From: Flavobacteriales bacterium
GTDB lineage: Bacteria > Bacteroidota > Bacteroidia > Flavobacteriales_D > Parvicellaceae
NCBI GenBank assembly: GCA_026993705.1
Contig: JALWSJ010000080.1
Location: 1-8,051 of the forward strand
Direction of reading: 5' to 3'
Length of the DNA stretch: 8,051 bases
The stretch's first letter is position 1. Every line of letters starts with the position of its first letter. Shown one piece after another: positions 6,176 to 8,051 of this stretch. Position numbers and translations under genes: made by a program. The notes under the pieces are model-generated. The model searched no databases. It was not told where the DNA came from and was given only the letters and a program-made list of their open reading frames with translations.

Positions 6176-7711
6176 TTATATGCGAACCCTATTCAAAGAA
6201 TAACCTTTTCTATTAGAGTAAAATTCTATAGCTTCATTTGGTGATTGTAAAAAATACCTAATGGGACTCCAATATTCTTTTTTCTGTTTAATAACTTTTT
6301 TATCATCATCACCTATTAATTTTGTTTTATAATAAAGCGTATGTCCTTCTTCATCTTTTCCTGTTGTAATCAATAGAACATTTGAATCATCATAAAAATA
6401 ATTTTCCTTTTTTATTCGTTTCTGTTTTATTCGAAAGTACAGTAGATTTTGTATATTAGGAGAAAGAACTAAATGATCTATAAAGTTCAGCCTCTTTTCT
6501 GTAGAAATAACGCTATAAGATCCCACCTTATTTTTATTGATCTCTCGCTGAGGTTTAAATTTAGTATCAATTATTTCTAAACCTTCAGATAATTCGAAAT
6601 TACTAAACCCATAACTTTCGTCTACAAAATATTTTTCATATTTCGTGGTCGTGATTCTGAAATTTTCACCAGTTAGTACAATTTTATTTCCAACAATATC
6701 AACATGGTGAAAATTAATATATTTGTATCTTATTTCCCCTTCTTTTTCTATTTCTCCTTTTGTATTTTTGGTTTTTTTATCGTATGACAAGAGTATATGT
6801 TTTTCAAAAGGGTATACTTTTCTGGTAAGTGTTTTTCCTCTTTGGTTAATTTTTGAAATAAACCATCCGTTGCTGATATAGCCAATATCTTTTGTGGAAA
6901 CTTTAATACTATTTACCCCAACAACAATCACATTTCCTTGGCTATCAAGAGTAAGATTTGATAAATCATTTATCGTTGACTGGTTAGGATTTAAGTCATG
7001 TACAAAAAGAACTTTTTTAGTAGTAATATCCACTTTATAAAGCATTCTTTTATTACCATCTCCCGCAATGTATAAGTAAAGATTATCTTTTCCAAAATTA
7101 AACCATTGAACCGAGTTAATTATCTCAAAATCTAGGCTGAACTCCCATTCTAGTTTATAGGTTGTAAAGTTATCTGACTCAATCGATTCGAATAATCTAA
7201 TCTTAGGTTTTGGTTTATACCTTGCAAAGATGGAATATTTAGACAAATCTTCGGATATTACTTGTAAATACTTATCTTCAAAATATATATGAGAACCATC
7301 TAAATAATCGCCATAAGGCAAATTAATGGGCGTGTATGTATTTAACCCTTCTTTTCCCATGCTTTGTATATATTTACTATACAACGATTTATCCCAAGTT
7401 TTTACTTCCTTTTGATTTCCATTTTCATCAACGAGTAAACTGAATGCTTTACTTAAAAAATAGTAGTCCTTTCCAATCGTTGTTGCCGTTAGATAAAAAC
7501 GGCTTACTGGTACGTGAGATGTTATTGAGTTTATGAGCACAAGATCTTTATTATAAGCATCAACTTTAAAGTTTTTCTTATTAAAACCATAGACAAGATA
7601 TCCTTTTGGAGTCTCTATTATTTTTGCATGCGAAATGGAGGTGTTCATTTCTTGTGCAAGACTTAATATGGAAAAGATAGAAATAAATAAGGTTAGAAAA
7701 GAATGCTTCAT
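6176..7711 (-). CDS. Exported protein of unknown function, 511 residues
   Basis: I do not recognise this family. The N-terminus is a clear Sec signal peptide: MKH, a hydrophobic core FLTLFISIFSILSL, then an AQ end with likely cleavage near residue 20. There is no Cys, so it is not a lipoprotein. The mature part is rich in short alternating hydrophobic and aromatic strands, with phrases such as LTLDSQGNVIVVG (253-265), GWFISKINQRGKTLTRK (282-298) and NLYLYIAGDGNKRMLYKVD (210-228). These resemble blades of a beta-propeller, but I cannot count regular repeats. A charged stretch lies at 311-330. It has no further membrane helix, no type IX secretion C-terminal domain that I can identify, and no catalytic motif. 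The likely site is the periplasm or outer surface. The gene appears complete from ATG to stop, more AT-rich than leuS, and is not in an evident operon. Confidence 0.85.
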   Translation of the reverse strand: MKHSFLTLFISIFSILSLAQEMNTSISHAKIIETPKGYLVYGFNKKNFKVDAYNKDLVLINSITSHVPVSRFYLTATTIGKDYYFLSKAFSLLVDENGNQKEVKTWDKSLYSKYIQSMGKEGLNTYTPINLPYGDYLDGSHIYFEDKYLQVISEDLSKYSIFARYKPKPKIRLFESIESDNFTTYKLEWEFSLDFEIINSVQWFNFGKDNLYLYIAGDGNKRMLYKVDITTKKVLFVHDLNPNQSTINDLSNLTLDSQGNVIVVGVNSIKVSTKDIGYISNGWFISKINQRGKTLTRKVYPFEKHILLSYDKKTKNTKGEIEKEGEIRYKYINFHHVDIVGNKIVLTGENFRITTTKYEKYFVDESYGFSNFELSEGLEIIDTKFKPQREINKNKVGSYSVISTEKRLNFIDHLVLSPNIQNLLYFRIKQKRIKKENYFYDDSNVLLITTGKDEEGHTLYYKTKLIGDDDKKVIKQKKEYWSPIRYFLQSPNEAIEFYSNRKGYSLNRVRI

Positions 7712-7779
7712 AAAAAACTAAAGTTTCGCACCCAATAAAAACAAGGTTTATCGAGTAATATTTTTTTAAAAAAATAGCA

Positions 7780-7808
7780 TAATAATCAGGTTAATAGCCT
7801 GATTATTA
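7780..7808. repeat. 11-bp perfect inverted repeat (hairpin)
   Basis: TAATAATCAGG (7780-7790) and CCTGATTATTA (7798-7808) pair perfectly around the loop TTAATAG. On the - strand the hairpin is followed after a few bases by a run of seven T, so it could be a weak terminator for a transcript entering from the right. It could also be an operator between the two divergent reading frames. It might instead be the remnant end of a mobile element. Confidence 0.55.
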
Positions 7809-7843
7809 GTATATTTATAGTGAAAACAAAAAATATTACCATT

Positions 7844-7960
7844 ATGCTACAAAACAAAGATATTACTAAAATTCAAGACATAAAAATATTTTTTAAGGAT
7901 GCTTGGACTACCCCAGAATTTTTTAAAGAGTATCTTGATTTATTTAAAGGATACTTCTAA
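7844..7960 (+). CDS. Doubtful small ORF, 38 residues
   Basis: An ATG-to-TAA frame encodes MLQNKDITKIQDIKIFFKDA and then WTTPEFFKEYLDLFKGYF. It reads like the amphipathic N-terminus of a soluble protein (aromatic and charged residues alternate, W21, P24) rather than random AT-rich sequence, and it begins shortly after the 7780-7808 hairpin. The frame then stops, and no continuation that I recognise appears in the remaining 90 bases. It may be a small real gene, the 5' remnant of a decayed gene such as a transposase, or chance. I do not recognise it. Confidence 0.35.
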   Translation: MLQNKDITKIQDIKIFFKDAWTTPEFFKEYLDLFKGYF

Positions 7961-8051
7961 AAACGTCAGGGCAAAAGCATACTTTTTATTGAGAAAAATA
8001 AAATCTAATTCATTGATTTTAAGTTGTTTAATTAAATTATTTTTTGTATAT

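Larger units (their letters stand above)
7712..8051. other. AT-rich region without a confident gene
   Basis: About 340 bases of very AT-rich DNA lie beyond the exported-protein gene. They hold an 18-bp perfect palindrome with a T7/A7 core (7759-7776), an 11-bp hairpin (7780-7808) and a doubtful 38-codon ORF (7844-7960). No recognisable transposase, RNA gene or strong promoter is visible. From 7961 to the window edge I see no conserved feature. Confidence 0.6.

Overview
The window looks like chromosomal DNA from a member of the Bacteroidota, most likely the class Flavobacteriia. It is AT-rich. The genes lack clear Shine-Dalgarno sites, a good match to the Bacteroidota -7 promoter element (TAnnTTTG) lies upstream of leuS, and the response regulator and leucyl-tRNA synthetase have the architecture I associate with this phylum. 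Genus cannot be fixed by reading alone.

Left part (1-2783, + strand) is a tight three-gene run. A sigma-54-type response regulator without a DNA-binding domain (112-1278) is followed with zero spacing by a 58-residue single-pass membrane protein (1279-1455). That protein overlaps by 19 bases the gene for kynurenine 3-monooxygenase, kmo (1437-2783), whose active-site residues are all present. The packing implies one transcript and coupled translation, although the three products have no obvious shared function.

Middle part (2784-6175) is leuS on the - strand (5900 to 3132), with an intergenic region on each side. Each intergenic region holds one copy of a structured repeat (copy A 2955-3132, - strand; copy B 5985-6151, + strand). 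Three conserved blocks (GGGCGTTCCC, GGTCGGGCTATC, and a block of about 50 bases starting GCCGTT) are kept. The two segments between them have unrelated sequence in the two copies, yet both fold into hairpins. This fixed scaffold with exchanged hairpins is the most interesting signal here. The two copies are inverted relative to each other with their 5' ends facing leuS, and copy A begins on the last base of the leuS stop codon. An 11-base word from the conserved block (ATCCCTAACGC) occurs again as a perfect hairpin at 2821-2846.

Right part (6176-8051) holds a 511-residue exported protein of unknown function on the - strand. After it comes very AT-rich DNA with an 11-bp hairpin, an 18-bp T/A palindrome and a doubtful 38-codon ORF. 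No tRNA, rRNA, CRISPR array or intact transposase gene is visible.
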